Assembly: GCF_050947335.1 (NCBI RefSeq)
Contig: NW_027473510.1
Location: forward strand, 124,001 to 188,000
DNA length: 64,000 bases
Origin: Megachile rotundata
Taxonomy: Eukaryota; Arthropoda; Insecta; Hymenoptera; Megachilidae
Direction of reading: 5' to 3'
The position numbers and the translations under genes are program-made. The notes beneath the pieces are model-generated. The model was given only the letters and a program-made list of their open reading frames with translations, had not been told where the DNA came from and ran no database searches. Of the stretch, positions 1 to 17,000 are shown piece after piece (the first letter of the stretch is position 1; each line of letters starts with the position of its first letter).

Positions 1-56
1 TTATTAGCCATATTATGCTTATATGATCGATAGAACGACAATTACTATACTTATTA

Positions 57-3000
57 CAATCACTATTATCAATCTAACTCATATTATTAACCATATTATG
101 CTTATATGATCGATAGAACGACCATCACTTTACTTATTACACTCACTATTATCAATCTAACTCATATTATCAACCATATTATGCAGATATGATCGATAGG
201 ACGATACTTACTATACTTATTACTCTTATTATTATCAATCTAACTCATATTATTAGCCTTATTATGCTTATATGATCGATAGAACGACAATTACTATACT
301 TATTACTCTTATTATTATCAATCTAACTCATATTATTAGCCATGTTATGCTTATATGATCGATAGGACGACAATTACTATACTTATTACACTTATTATTA
401 TCAATCTAACTCATATTATTAATCATATTATGCTTATATGATCGATAGAACGACAATTACTATACTTATTACACTCACTATTATCAATCTAACTCATATT
501 ATTAACCATATTATGCAGATATGATCGATAGGACGATACTTACTATACTTATTACTCTTATTATTATCAATCTAACTCATATTATTAGCCTTATTATGCT
601 TATATGATCGATAGAACGACAATTACTATACTTATTACTCTTATTATTATCAATCTAACTCATATTATTAGCCATGTTATGCTTATATGATCGATAGGAC
701 GACAATTACTATACTTATTACACTTATTATTATCAATCTAACTCATATTATTAATCATATTATGCTTATATGATCGATAGAACGACAATTACTATACTTA
801 TTACACTCACTGTTATCAATCTAACTAATATTATTAACCATATTATGCAAATATGATCGATAGAACGACAATTACTATACTTATTACTCTTATTATTATC
901 AATCTAACTCATATTATTAGCCATATTATGCATATACGATCGATAGAACGACAATTACTATACTCATTACTCTTACTATTATCAATCTAACTCATATTAT
1001 TAGCCATATTATGCTTATATGATCGATAGAACGACAATTGCTATACTTATTGCTCTTATTATTATCAATCTAACTCATATTATTAAGCATATTATGCTTA
1101 TATGATCGATAGAACGACAATTACTATACTTATTACACTCACTGATATCAATCTAACTCATATTATTAGCCATATTATTCTTATATGATCGATAGAACGA
1201 CAATTGCTATACTTATTGCTCTTATTATTATCAATCTAACTCATATTATTAGCCATGTTATGCTTATATGATCGATAGGACGACATTTGCTATACTTATT
1301 ACTCTTATTATTATCAATCTAACTCATACTATTAACCATATTATGCAGATATGATCGATAGAACGACAATTACTATACTTATTACTCTTATTATTATCAA
1401 TCTAACTCATATTATTAACCATATTATGCTTATATGATCGATAGAACGACCATCACTTTACTTATTACACTCACTATTATCAATCTAACTCATATTATTA
1501 ACCATATTATGCAGATATGATCGATAGGACGACAATTACTATACTTATTACTCTTATTATTATCAATCTAACTCATATTATTAGCCTTATTATGCTTATA
1601 TGATCGATAGAACGACAATTACTACACTTATTACTCTTATTATTTTCAATCTAATTCATATTATTGGCCATGTTATGCTTATATGATCGATAGAACGACA
1701 ATTACTATACTTATTACTCTTATTATTATCAATCTAACTCATATTATTAGCCATGTTATGCTTATATGATCGATAGGACGACAATTACTATATTTATTAC
1801 TCTTATTATTATCAATCTAACTCATATTATTAAGCATATTATGCTTATATGATCGATAGAACGACAATTACTATACTTATTACTCTTATTATTATCAATC
1901 TCGCTCATATTATTAGCCATGTTATGCTTATATGATCGATAGGACCACAATTACTATACTTATTGCTCTTATTATTATCAATCTAACTCATATTATTAGC
2001 CATATTATGCTTATATGATCGATAGGACGACAATTACTATACTCATTACTCCTATTATTATCAATCTAACTTATATAATTAGCCATGTTATGCTTATATG
2101 ATCGATAGGACGACAATTACTATACTTATTGCTCTTATTATTATCAATCTAACTCATATTATTAGCCATATTATGCTTATATGATCGATAGAACGACAAT
2201 TACTATACATATTACTCTTATTATTATCAATCCAACTCATATTATTAGCCATATTATGCTTATGTGATCGATGGAACGACAATTACTATACTTATTACTC
2301 TTGTTATTATCAATCTAACTCACATTATTAGCCATATTATGCTTATATGATCGATAGAACGACAATTACTATACTTATTACAATCACTATTATCAATCTA
2401 ACTCATATTATTAACCATATTATGCTTATATGATCGATAGAACGACCATCACTTTACTTATTACACTCACTATTATCAATCTAACTCATATTATCAACCA
2501 TATTATGCAGATATGATCGATAGGATGATACTTACTATACTTATTACTCTTATTATTATCAATCTAACTCATATTATTAATCATATTATGCTTATATGAT
2601 CGATAGAACGACAATTACTATACTTATTACACTCACTATTATCAATCTAACTCATATTATTAACCATATTATGCAGATATGATCGATTGAACGACAATTA
2701 CTATACTTATTGCTCTTTTTATTATCAATCTAACTCATATTATTAGCCATATTATGGTTATATGATCGATAGAACGACAATTACTATACTTATTACTCTT
2801 ATTATTATCAATCTAACTCATATTATTAACCATATTATGCCGATATGATCGATTGAACGACAATTACTATACTTATTGCTCTTTTTATTATCAATCTAAC
2901 TCATATTATTAGCCATATTATGGTTATATGATCGATAGAACGACAATTGCTATGCTTATTGCTCTTATTATTATCAATCCAACTCATATTATTAAGCATA

Positions 3001-6000
3001 TTATGCTTATATGATCGATAGAACGACAATTGCTATACTTATTGCTCTTATTATTATCAATCTAACTCATATTATTAAGCATATTATGCTTATATGATCG
3101 ATAGAACGACAATTACTATACTTATTACACTCACTGTTATCAATCTAACTAATATTATTAGCCATATTATGCTTATATGATCGATAGAACGACAATTGCT
3201 ATACTTATTGCTCTTATTATTATCAATCTAACTCATATTATTAGCCATGTTATGCTTATATGATCGATAGGACGACATTTGCTATACTTATTACTCTTAT
3301 TATTATCAATCTAACTCATATTATTAACTATATTATGCAGATATGATCGATAGAACGACAATTGCTATACTTATTACTCTTATTATTATCAATCTAACTC
3401 ATATTTTTAGCCATATTATGCTTATATGATGGATAGAACGACAATTACTATACTCATTACTCTTATTATTATCAATCTAACTTATATAATTAGCCATGTT
3501 ATGCTTATATGATCGATAGGACGACAATTACTATACTTATTACTCTTATTATTATCAATCTAACTCATATTGTTAACCATATTATCCAGATATGATCGAT
3601 AGAACGACAATTACTATACTTATTACACTCACTGTTATCAATCTAACTAATATTATTAACCATATTATGCAAATATGATCGATAGAACGACAATTACTAT
3701 ACTTATTACTCTTATTATTATCAATCTAACTCATATTATTAGCCATATTATGCATATATGATCGATAGAACGACAATTACTATACTCATTACTCTTACTA
3801 TTATCAATCTAACTCATATTATTAGCCATATTATGCTTATATGATCGATAGAACGACAATTGCTATACTTATTGCTCTTATTATTATCAATCTAACTCAT
3901 ATTATTAAGCATATTATGCTTATATGATCGATAGAACGACCATCACTTTACTTATTACACTCACTATTATCAATCTAACTCATATTATTAACCATATTAT
4001 GCAGATATGATCGATAGGACGACAATTACTATACTTATTACTCTTATTATTATCAATCTAACTCATATTATTAGCCATGTTATGCTTATATGATCGATAG
4101 GACGACAATTACTATATTTATTACTCTTATTATTATCACTCTAACTCATATTATTAAGCATATTATGCTTATATGATCGATAGGACGACAATTACTATAC
4201 TCATTACTCTTATTATTATCAATCTAACTCATATTATTAGCCTTATTATGCTTATATGATCGATAGAACGACAATTACTATACTTATTACTCTTATTATT
4301 ATCAATCTCGCTCATATTATTAGCCATGTTATGCTTATATGATCGATAGGACCACAATTACTATACTTATTGCTCTTATTATTATCAATCTAACTCATAT
4401 TATTAGCCATATTATGCTTATATGATCGATAGAACGACAATTACTATACTCATTACTCCTATTATTATCAATCTAACTTATATAATTAGCCATGTTATGC
4501 TTATATGATCGATAGGACGACAATTACTATACTTATTGCTCTTATTATTATCAATCTAACTCATATTATTAGCCATATTATGCTTATATGATCGATAGAA
4601 CGACAATTACTATACTTATTACTCTTATTATTATCAATCCAACTCATATTATTAGCCATATTATGCTTATGTGATCGATGGAACGACAATTACTATACTT
4701 ATTACTCTTGTTATTATCAATCTAACTCATATTATTAGCCATATTATGCTTATATGATCGATAGAACGACAATTACTATACTTATTACAATCACTATTAT
4801 CAATCTAACTCATATTATTAACCATATTATGCTTATATGATCGATAGAACGACCATCACTTTACTTATTACACTCACTATTATCAATCTAACTCATATTA
4901 TCAACCATATTATGCAGATATGATCGATAGGACGATACTTACTATACTTATTACTCTTATTATTATCAATCTAACTCATATTATTAGCCTTATTATGCTT
5001 ATATGATCGATAGAACGACAATTACTATACTTATTACTCTTATTATTATCAATCTAACTCATATTATTAGCCATGTTATGCTTATATGATCGATAGGACG
5101 ACAATTACTATACTTATTACACTTATTATTATCAATCTAACTCATATTATTAATCATATTATGCTTATATGATCGATAGAACGACAATTACTATACTTAT
5201 TACACTCACTGTTATCAATCTAACTAATATTATTAACCATATTATGCAAATATGATCGATAGAACGACAATTACTATACTTATTACTCTTATTATTATCA
5301 ATCTAACTCATATTATTAGCCATATTATGCATATACGATCGATAGAACGACAATTACTATACTCATTACTCTTACTATTATCAATCTAACTCATATTATT
5401 AGCCATATTATGCTTATATGATCGATAGAACGACAATTGCTATACTTATTGCTCTTATTATTATCAATCTAACTCATATTATTAAGCATATTATGCTTAT
5501 ATGATCGATAGAACGACAATTACTATACTTATTACACTCACTGATATCAATCTAACTCATATTATTAGCCATATTATTCTTATATGATCGATAGAACGAC
5601 AATTGCTATACTTATTGCTCTTATTATTATCAATCTAACTCATATTATTAGCCATGTTATGCTTATATGATCGATAGGACGACATTTGCTATACTTATTA
5701 CTCTTATTATTATCAATCTAACTCATATTATTAACCATATTATGCAGATATGATCGATAGAACGACAATTACTATACTTATTACTCTTATTATTATCAAT
5801 CTAACTCATATTATTAACCATATTATGCTTATATGATCGATAGAACGACCATCACTTTACTTATTACACTCACTATTATCAATCTAACTCATATTATTAA
5901 CCATATTATGCAGATATGATCGATAGGACGACAATTACTATACTTATTACTCTTATTATTATCAATCTAACTCATATTATTAGCCTTATTATGCTTATAT

Positions 6001-6862
6001 GATCGATAGAACGACAATTACTACACTTATTACTCTTATTATTTTCAATCTAATTCATATTATTGGCCATGTTATGCTTATATGATCGATAGAACGACAA
6101 TTACTATACTTATTACTCTTATTATTATCAATCTAACTCATATTATTAGCCATGTTATGCTTATATGATCGATAGGACGACAATTACTATATTTATTACT
6201 CTTATTATTATCAATCTAACTCATATTATTAAGCATATTATGCTTATATGATCGATAGGACGACAATTACTATACTCATTACTCTTATTATTATCAATCT
6301 AACTCATATTATTAGCCTTATTCTGCTTATATGATCGATAGAACGACAATTACTATACTTATTACTCTTATTATTATCAATCTCGCTCATATTATTAGCC
6401 ATGTTATGCTTATATGATCGATAGGACCACAATTACTATACTTATTGCTCTTATTATTATCAATCTAACTCATATTATTAGCCATATTATGCTTATATGA
6501 TCGATAGGACGACAATTACTATACTCATTACTCCTATTATTATCAATCTAACTTATATAATTAGCCATGTTATGCTTATATGATCGATAGGACGACAATT
6601 ACTATACTTATTGCTCTTATTATTATCAATCTAACTCATATTATTAGCCATATTATGCTTATATGATCGATAGAACGACAATTACTATACATATTACTCT
6701 TATTATTATCAATCCAACTCATATTATTAGCCATATTATGCTTATGTGATCGATGGAACGACAATTACTATACTTATTACTCTTGTTATTATCAATCTAA
6801 CTCATATTATTAGCCATATTATGCTTATATGATCGATAGAACGACAATTACTATACTTATTA
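57..6862. repeat. Higher-order repeat block A (periods of 28, 29 and 25 monomers)
   Basis: The rare variant TTACAATCACTATT recurs at 57, 2381, 4788 and 6863 (first C of CAATCACT). The intervals are 2324, 2407 and 2075 bp, exactly 28, 29 and 25 monomers. A second rare variant, AATCTCGCTC followed by GATAGGACCACAATTAC, occurs at 1901, 4308 and 6383, with intervals of 29 and 25 monomers. Long runs of variant monomers between these markers follow the same order, so this is a higher-order repeat with internal gain or loss of whole monomers. Boundaries are set by the markers; homology extends somewhat beyond 6862. Confidence 0.85.
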
Positions 6863-9403
6863 CAATCACTATTATCAATCTAACTCATATTATTAACCAT
6901 ATTATGCTTATATGATCGATAGAACGACCATCACTTTACTTATTACACTCACTATTATCAATCTAACTCATATTATCAACCATATTATGCAGATATGATC
7001 GATAGGATGATACTTACTATACTTATTACTCTTATTATTATCAATCTAACTCATATTATTAGCCTTATTATGCTTATATGATCGATAGAACGACAATTAC
7101 TATACTTATTACTCTTATTATTATCAATCTAACTCATATTATTAATCATATTATGCTTATATGATCGATAGAACGACAATTACTATACTTATTACACTCA
7201 CTATTATCAATCTAACTCATATTATTAACCATATTATGCAGATATGATCGATAGGACGATACTTACTATACTTATTACTCTTATTATTATCAATCTAACT
7301 CATATTATTAGCCTTATTATGCTTATATGATCGATAGAACGACAATTACTATACTTATTACTCTTATTATTATCAATCTAACTCATATTATTAGTCATGT
7401 TATGCTTATATGATCGATAGGACGACAATTACTATACTTATTACACTTATTATTATCAATCTAACTCATATTATTAATCATATTATGCTTATATGATCGA
7501 TAGAACGACAATTACTATACTTATTACACTCACTATTATCAATCTAACTCATATTATTAACCATATTATGCAGATATGATCGATAGAACGACAATTACTA
7601 TACTTATCACACTCACTGTTATCAATCTAACTCATATTATTGAGCATATTATGCTTATATGATCGATAGAACGACAATTTCTATACTTATTACTCTTATT
7701 ATTATCAATCTAACTCATATTATTAGCCATGTTATGCTTATATGATCGATAGGACGACAATTACTATACTTATTACTCTTATTATTATCAATCTAACTCA
7801 TATTATTAACCATATTATGCTTATATGATCGATAGAACGACAATTACTATACTTATTACTCTTATTATTATCAATCTAACTCATATTATTAGCCATGTTA
7901 TGCTTATATGATCGATAGGACGACAATTACTATATTTATTACTCTTATTATTATCAATCTAACTCATATTATTAAGCATATTATGCTTATATGATCGATA
8001 GAACGACAATTACTATACTTATTACACTCACTGTTATCAATCTAACTAATATTATTAACCATATTATGCAAATATGATCGATAGAACGACAATTACTATA
8101 CTTATTACTCTTATTATTATCAATCTAACTCATATTATTAGCCATATTATGCATATATGATCGATAGAACGACAATTACTATACTCATTACTCTTACTAT
8201 TATCAATCTAACTCATATTATTAGCCATATTATGCTTATATGATCGATAGAACGACAATTGCTATACTTATTGCTCTTATTATTATCAATCTAACTCATA
8301 TTATTAAGCATATTATGCTTATATGATCGATAGAACGACAATTACTATACTTATTACACTCACTGTTATCAATCTAACTCATATTATTAGCCACGTTATG
8401 CTTATATGATCGATAGGACGACATTTGCTATACTTACTACTCTTATTATTATCAATCTAACTCATATTATTAACCATATTATGCAGATATGATCGATAGA
8501 CCGACAATTACTATACTTACTACACTCACTGTTATCAATCTAACTAATATTATTAACCATATTATGCAAATATGATCGATAGAACGACAATTACTATACT
8601 TATTACTCTTATTATTATCAATCTAACTCATATTATTAGCCATATTATGCATATATGATCGATAGAACGACAATTACTATACTCATTACTCTTACTATTA
8701 TCAATCTAACTCATATTAATAGCCATATTATGCTTATATGATCGATAGAACGACAATTGCTATACTTATTGCTCTTATTATTATCAATCTAACTCATATT
8801 ATTAAGCATATTATGCTTATATGATCGATAGAACGACAATTTCTATACTTATTACTCTTATTATTATCAATCCAACTCATATTATTAACTATATTATGCA
8901 GATATGATCGATAGAACGACAATTACTATACTTATTACTCTTATTATTATCAATCTAACTCATATTATTAGCCATGTTATGCTTATATGATCGATAGGAC
9001 GACAATTACTATACTCATTACTCTTATTATTATCAATCTAACTCATATTATTAACCATATTATGCTTATATGATCGATAGAACGACAATTACTATACTTA
9101 TTACACTCACTATTATCAATCTAACTCATATTATTAACCATATTATGCAGATATGATCGATTGAACGACAATTACTATACTTATTGCTCCTTTTATTATC
9201 AATCTAACTCATATTATTAGCCATATTATGGTTATATGATCGATAGAACGACAACTACTATACTTATTACTCTTATTATTATCAATCTAACTCATATTAT
9301 TAGCCATGTTATGCTTATATGATCGATAGGACGACAATTACTATACTTATTGCTCTTATTATTATCAATCTAACTCATATTATTAAGCATATTATGCTTA
9401 TAT

Positions 9404-12400
9404 GGTCGATAGAACGACAATTACTATACTTATTACACTCACTGTTATCAATCTAACTAATATTATTAACCATATTATGCAAATATGATCGATAGAACGA
9501 CAATTACTATACTTATTACTCTTACTATTATCAATCTAACTCATATTATTAGCCATATTATGCATATATGATCGATAGAACGACAATTACTACACTCATT
9601 ACTCTTACTATTATCAATCTAACTCATATTATTAGCCATATTATGCTTATATGATCGATAGAACGACAATTGCTATACTTATTGCTCTTATTATTATCAA
9701 TCTAACTCATATTATTAAGCATATTATGCTTATATGATCGATAGAACGACAATTACTATACTTATTACACTCACTGTTATCAATCTAACTCATATTATTA
9801 GCCATATTATGCTTATATGATCGATAGAACGACAATTGCTATACTTATTGCTCTTATTATTATCAATCTAACTCATATTATTAGCCATGTTATGCTTATA
9901 TGATCGATAGGACGACATTTGCTATACATATTACTCTTATTATTATCAATCTAACTCATATTATTAACTATATTATGCAGATATGATCGATAGAACGACA
10001 ATTGCTATACTTATTACTCTTATTATTATCAATCTAACTCATATTTTTAGCCATATTATGCTTATATGATGGATAGAACGACAATTACTATACTCATTAC
10101 TCTTATTATTATCAATCTAACTTATATAATTAGCCATGTTATGCTTATATGATCGATAGGACGACAATTACTATACTTATTACTCTTATTATTATCAATC
10201 TAACTCATATTATTAACCATATTATCCAGATATGATCGATAGAACGACAATTACTATACTTATTACACTCACTGTTATCAATCTAACTAATATTATTAAC
10301 CATATTATGCAAATATGATCGATAGAACGACAATTACTATACTTATTACTCTTATTATTATCAACCTAACTCATATTATTAGCCATATTATGCATATATG
10401 ATCGATAGAACGACAATTACTATACTCATTACTCTTACTATTATCAATCTAACTCATATTATTAGCCATATTATGCTTATATGATCGATAGAACGACAAT
10501 TGCTATACTTATTGCTCTTATTATTATCAATCTAACTCATATTATTAAGCATATTATGCTTATATGATCGATAGAACGACCATCACTTTACTTATTACAC
10601 TCACTATTATCAATCTAACTCATATTATTAACCATATTATGCAGATAGATCGATAGGACGACAATTACTATATTTATTACTCTTATTATTATCAATCTAA
10701 CTCATATTATTAGCCTTATTATGCTTATATGATCGATAGAACGACAATTACTACACTTATTACTCTTATTATTATCAATCTAATTCATATTATTGGCCAT
10801 GTTATGCTTATATGATCGATAGAACGACAATTACTATACTTATTACTCTTATTATTATCAATCTAACTCATATTATTAGCCATGTTATGCTTATATGATC
10901 GATAGGACGACAATTACTATATTTATTACTCTTATTATTATCAATCTAACTCATATTATTAAGCATATTATGCTTATATGATCGATAGGACGACAATTAC
11001 TATACTTATTACTCTTATTATTATCAATCTAACTCATATTATTAGCCTTATTATGCTTATATGATCGATGGAACGACAATTACTATACTTATTACTCTTG
11101 TTATTATCAATCTAACTCATATTATTAGCCTTATTTTGCTTATATGATCGGTAGAACGACAATTACTATACTTATTACTCTTATTATTATCAATCTAACT
11201 CATATTATTAGCCATGTTATGCTTATATGATCGATAGGACGACAATTACTATACTTATTACTCTTATTATTATCAATCTAACTCATATTATTAACCATAT
11301 TATGCTTATATGATCGATAGAACGACAATTACTATACTTATTACTCTTATTATTATCAATCTAACTCATATTATTAGCCATGTTATGCTTATATGATCGA
11401 TAGGACGACAATTACTATATTTATTACTCTTATTATTATCAATCTAACTCATATTATTAAGCATATTATGCTTATATGATCGATAGAACGACAATTACTA
11501 TACTTATTACTCTTATTATTATCAATCTAACTCATACTATTAGCCATGTTATGCTTATATGATCGATAGGACGACAATTACTATATTTATTACTCTTATT
11601 ATTATCAATCTAACTCATATTATTAAGCATATTATGCTTATATGATCGATAGAACGACAATTACTATACTTATTACACTCACTGTTATCAATCTAACTAA
11701 TATTATTAACCATATTATGCAAATATGATCGATAGAACGACAATTACTATACTTATTACTCTTATTATTATCAATCTAACTCATATTATTAGCCATATTA
11801 TGCATATATGATCGATAGAACGACAATTACTATACTTACTACTCTTATTATTATCAATCTAACTCATATTATTAACCATATTATGCAGATATGATCGATA
11901 GGACGACAATTACTATACTTATTACTCTTATTATTATCAATCTAACTCATATTATTAGCCATGTTATGCTTATATGATCGATAGGACGACAATTACTATA
12001 CTTATTGCTCTTATTATTATCAATCTAACTCATATTATTAAGCATATTATGCTTATATGGTCGATAGAACGACAATTACTATACTTATTACACTCACTGT
12101 TATCAATCTAACTAATATTATTAACCATATTATGCAAATATGATCGATAGAACGACAATTACTATACTTATTACTCTTACTATTATCAATCTAACTCATA
12201 TTATTAGCCATATTATGCATATATGATCGATAGAACGACAATTACTATACTCATTACTCTTACTATTATCAATCTAACTCATATTATTAGCCATATTATG
12301 CCTATATGATCGATAGAACGACAATTGCTATACTTATTGCTCTTATTATTATCAATCTAACTCATATTATTAAGCATATTATGCTTATATGATCGATAGA

Positions 12401-14060
12401 ACGACAATTACTATACTTATTACACTCACTGTTATCAATCTAACTCATATTATTAGCCATATTATGCTTATATGATCGATAGAACGACAATTGCTATACT
12501 TATTGCTCTTATTATTATCAATCTAACTCATATTATTAGCCATGTTATGCTTATATGATCGATAGGACGACATTTGCTATACATATTACTCTTATTATTA
12601 TCAATCTAACTCATATTATTAACTATATTATGCAGATATGATCGATAGAACGACAATTGCTATACTTATTACTCTTATTATTATCAATCTAACTCATATT
12701 TTTAGCCATATTATGCTTATATGATGGATAGAACGACAATTACTATACTCATTACTCTTATTATTATCAATCTAACTTATATAATTAGCCATGTTATGCT
12801 TATATGATCGATAGGACGACAATTACTATACTTATTACTCTTATTATTATCAATCTAACTCATATTATTAACCATATTATCCAGATATGATCGATAGAAC
12901 GACAATTACTATACTTATTACACTCACTGTTATCAATCTAACTAATATTATTAACCATATTATGCAAATATGATCGATAGAACGACAATTACTATACTTA
13001 TTACTCTTATTATTATCAACCTAACTCATATTATTAGCCATATTATGCATATATGATCGATAGAACGACAATTACTATACTCATTACTCTTACTATTATC
13101 AATCTAACTCATATTATTACCCATATTATGCTTATATGATCGATAGAACGACAATTGCTATACTTATTGCTCTTATTATTATCAATCTAACTCATATTAT
13201 TAAGCATATTATGCTTATATGATCGATAGAACGACCATCACTTTACTTATTACACTCACTATTATCAATCTAACTCATATTATTAACCATATTATGCAGA
13301 TAGATCGATAGGACGACAATTACTATATTTATTACTCTTATTATTATCAATCTAACTCATATTATTAGCCTTATTATGCTTATATGATCGATAGAACGAC
13401 AATTACTACACTTATTACTCTTATTATTATCAATCTAATTCATATTATTGGCCATGTTATGCTTATATGATCGATAGAACGACAATTACTATACTTATTA
13501 CTCTTATTATTATCAATCTAACTCATATTATTAGCCATGTTATGCTTATATGATCGATAGGACGACAATTACTATATTTATTACTCTTATTATTATCAAT
13601 CTAACTCATATTATTAAGCATATTATGCTTATATGATCGATAGGACGACAATTACTATACTTATTACTCTTATTATTATCAATCTAACTCATATTATTAG
13701 CCTTATTATGCTTATATGATCGATGGAACGACAATTACTATACTTATTACTCTTGTTATTATCAATCTAACTCATATTATTAGCCTTATTTTGCTTATAT
13801 GATCGGTAGAACGACAATTACTATACTTATTACTCTTATTATTATCAATCTAACTCATATTATTAGCCATGTTATGCTTATATGATCGATAGGACGACAA
13901 TTACTATACTTATTACTCTTATTATTATCAATCTAACTCATATTATTAACCATATTATGCTTATATGATCGATAGAACGACAATTACTATACTTATTACT
14001 CTTATTATTATCAATCTAACTCATATTATTAGCCATGTTATGCTTATATGATCGATAGGA
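9404..14060. repeat. Higher-order repeat block B (32-monomer tandem duplication)
   Basis: Four rare variants recur with an identical offset of 2655 bp, which is 32 monomers minus one base: TATATGGTCGATAG at 9404 and 12059, TTATCCAGATAT at 10226 and 12881, GCAGATAGATCG at 10641 and 13296, and GATCGGTAG at 11151 and 13806. The missing base is the deletion carried by the GCAGATAGATCG monomer. The two copies cover roughly 9.3-11.3 kb and 11.9-14.0 kb. The same marker order and spacing reappears near 50.2-51.5 kb, so part of this block also has a distant copy. Limits are approximate because monomers were compared by eye. Confidence 0.8.
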
Positions 14061-17000
14061 CGACAATTACTATATTTATTACTCTTATTATTATCAATCT
14101 AACTCATATTATTAAGCATATTATGCTTATATGATCGATAGAACGACAATTACTATACTTATTACACTCACTGTTATCAATCTAACTAATATTATTAACC
14201 ATATTATGCAAATATGATCGATAGAACGACAATTACTATACTTATTACTCTTATTATTATCAATCTAACTCATATTATTAGCCATATTATGCATATATGA
14301 TCGATAGAACGACAATTACTATACTTACTACTCTTATTATTATCAATCTAACTCATATTATTAAGCATATTATGCTTATATCATCGGTAGAACGACAATT
14401 ACTATACTTATTACACTCACTGTTATCAATCTAACTAATATTATTAACCATATTATGCAAATATGATCGATAGAACGACAATTACTATATTTATTACTCT
14501 TATTATTATCAATCTAACTCATATTATTAGCCATATTATGCATATATGATCGATAGGACGACAATTACTATACTTATTACTCTTATTATTATCAATCTAA
14601 CTCATATTATTAGCCTTATTTTGCTTATATGATCGATAGAACGACAATTACTATACTTATTACTCTTATTATTATCAATCTAACTCATATTATTAGCCAT
14701 ATTATGCATATATGATCGATAGAACGACAATTACTATACTCATTACTCTTACTATTATCAATCTAACTCATATTATTAGCCATATTATGCTTATATGATC
14801 GATAGAACGACAATTGCTATACTTATTGCTCTTATTATTATCAATCTAACTCATATTATTAAGCATATTATGCTTATATGATCGATAGAACGACCATCAC
14901 TTTACTTATTACACTCACTATTATCAATCTAACTCATATTATTAACCATATTATGCAGATAGATCGATAGGACGACAATTACTATATTTATTACTCTTAT
15001 TATTATCAATCTAACTCATATTATTAGCCTTATTATGCTTATATGATCGATAGAACGACAATTACTACACTTATTACTCTTATTATTATCAATCTAATTC
15101 ATATTATTGGCCATGTTATGCTTATATGATCGATAGAACGACAATTACTATACTTATTACTCTTATTATTATCAATCTAACTCATATTATTAGCCATGTT
15201 ATGCTTATATGATCGATAGGACGACAATTACTATATTTATTACTCTTATTATTATCAATCTAACTCATATTATTAAGCATATTATGCTTATATGATCGAT
15301 AGGACGACAATTACTATACTTATTACTCTTATTATTATCAATCTAACTCATATTATTAGCCTTATTATGCTTATATGATCGATGGAACGACAATTACTAT
15401 ACTTATTACTCTTGTTATTATCAATCTAACTCATATTATTAGCCTTATTTTGCTTATATGATCGATAGAACGACAATTACTATACTTATTACTCTTATTA
15501 TTATCAATCTAACTCATATTATTAGCCATGTTATGCTTATATGATCGATAGGACGACAATTACTATACTTATTACTCTTATTATTATCAATCTAACTCAT
15601 ATTATTAACCATATTATGCTTATATGATCGATAGAACGACAATTACTATACTTATTACTCTTATTATTATCAATCTAACTCATATTATTAGCCATGTTAT
15701 GCTTATATGATCGATAGGACGACAATTACTATATTTATTACTCTTATTATTATCAATCTCACTCATATTATTAAGCATATTATGCTTATATGATCGATAG
15801 AACGACAATTACTATACTTATTACTCTTATTATTATCAATCTAACTCATATTATTAGCCATGTTATGCTTATATGATCGATAGGACGACAATTACTATAC
15901 TTATTACTCTTATTATTATCAATCTAACTCATATTATTAGCCTTATTTTGCTTATATGATCGATAGAACGACAATTACTATACTTATTACTCTTATTATT
16001 ATCAATCTAACTCATATTATTAGCCATGTTATGCTTATATGATCGATAGGACGACAATTACTATACTTATTACTATTATTATTATCAATCTAACTCATAT
16101 TATTAACCATATTATGCTTATATGATCGATAGAACGACAATTACTATACTTATTACTCTTATTATTATCAATCTAACTCATATTATTAGCCATGTTATGC
16201 TTATATGATCGATAGGACGACAATTACTATATTTATTACTCTTATTATTATCAATCTAACTCATATTATTAAGCATATTATGCTTATATGATCGATAGAA
16301 CGACAATTACTATACTTATTACACTCACTGTTATCAATCTAACTAATATTATTAACCATATTATGCAAATATGATCGATAGAACGACAATTACTATACTT
16401 ATTACTCTTATTATTATCAATCTAACTCATATTATTAGCCATATTATGCATATATGATCGATAGAACGACAATTACTATACTTACTACTCTTATTATTAT
16501 CAATCTAACTCATATTATTAACCATATTATGCAGATATGATCGATAGGACGACAATTACTATACTTATTACTCTTATTATTATCAATCTAACTCATATTA
16601 TTAGCCTTATTTTGCTTATATGATCGATAGAACGACAATTACTATACTTATTACTCTTATTATTATCAATCTAACTCATATTATTAGCCATATTATGCAT
16701 ATATGATCGATAGAACGACAATTACTATACTCATTACTCTTACTATTATCAATCTAACTCATATTATTAGCCATATTATGCTTATATGATCGATAGAACG
16801 ACAATTGCTATACTTATTGCTCTTATTATTATCAATCTAACTCATATTATTAAGCATATTATGCTTATATGATCGATAGAACGACCATCACTTTACTTAT
16901 TACACTCACTATTATCAATCTAACTCATATTATTAACCATATTATGCAGATAGATCGATAGGACGACAATTACTATATTTATTACTCTTATTATTATCAA

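Noticed and set aside
2521..2535. Loss of CpG in GATAGGATGATAC as evidence of methylation decay
   Set aside because: Such CG-to-TG changes are rare among hundreds of monomers and recur only in duplicated blocks, so they reflect copied single mutations.
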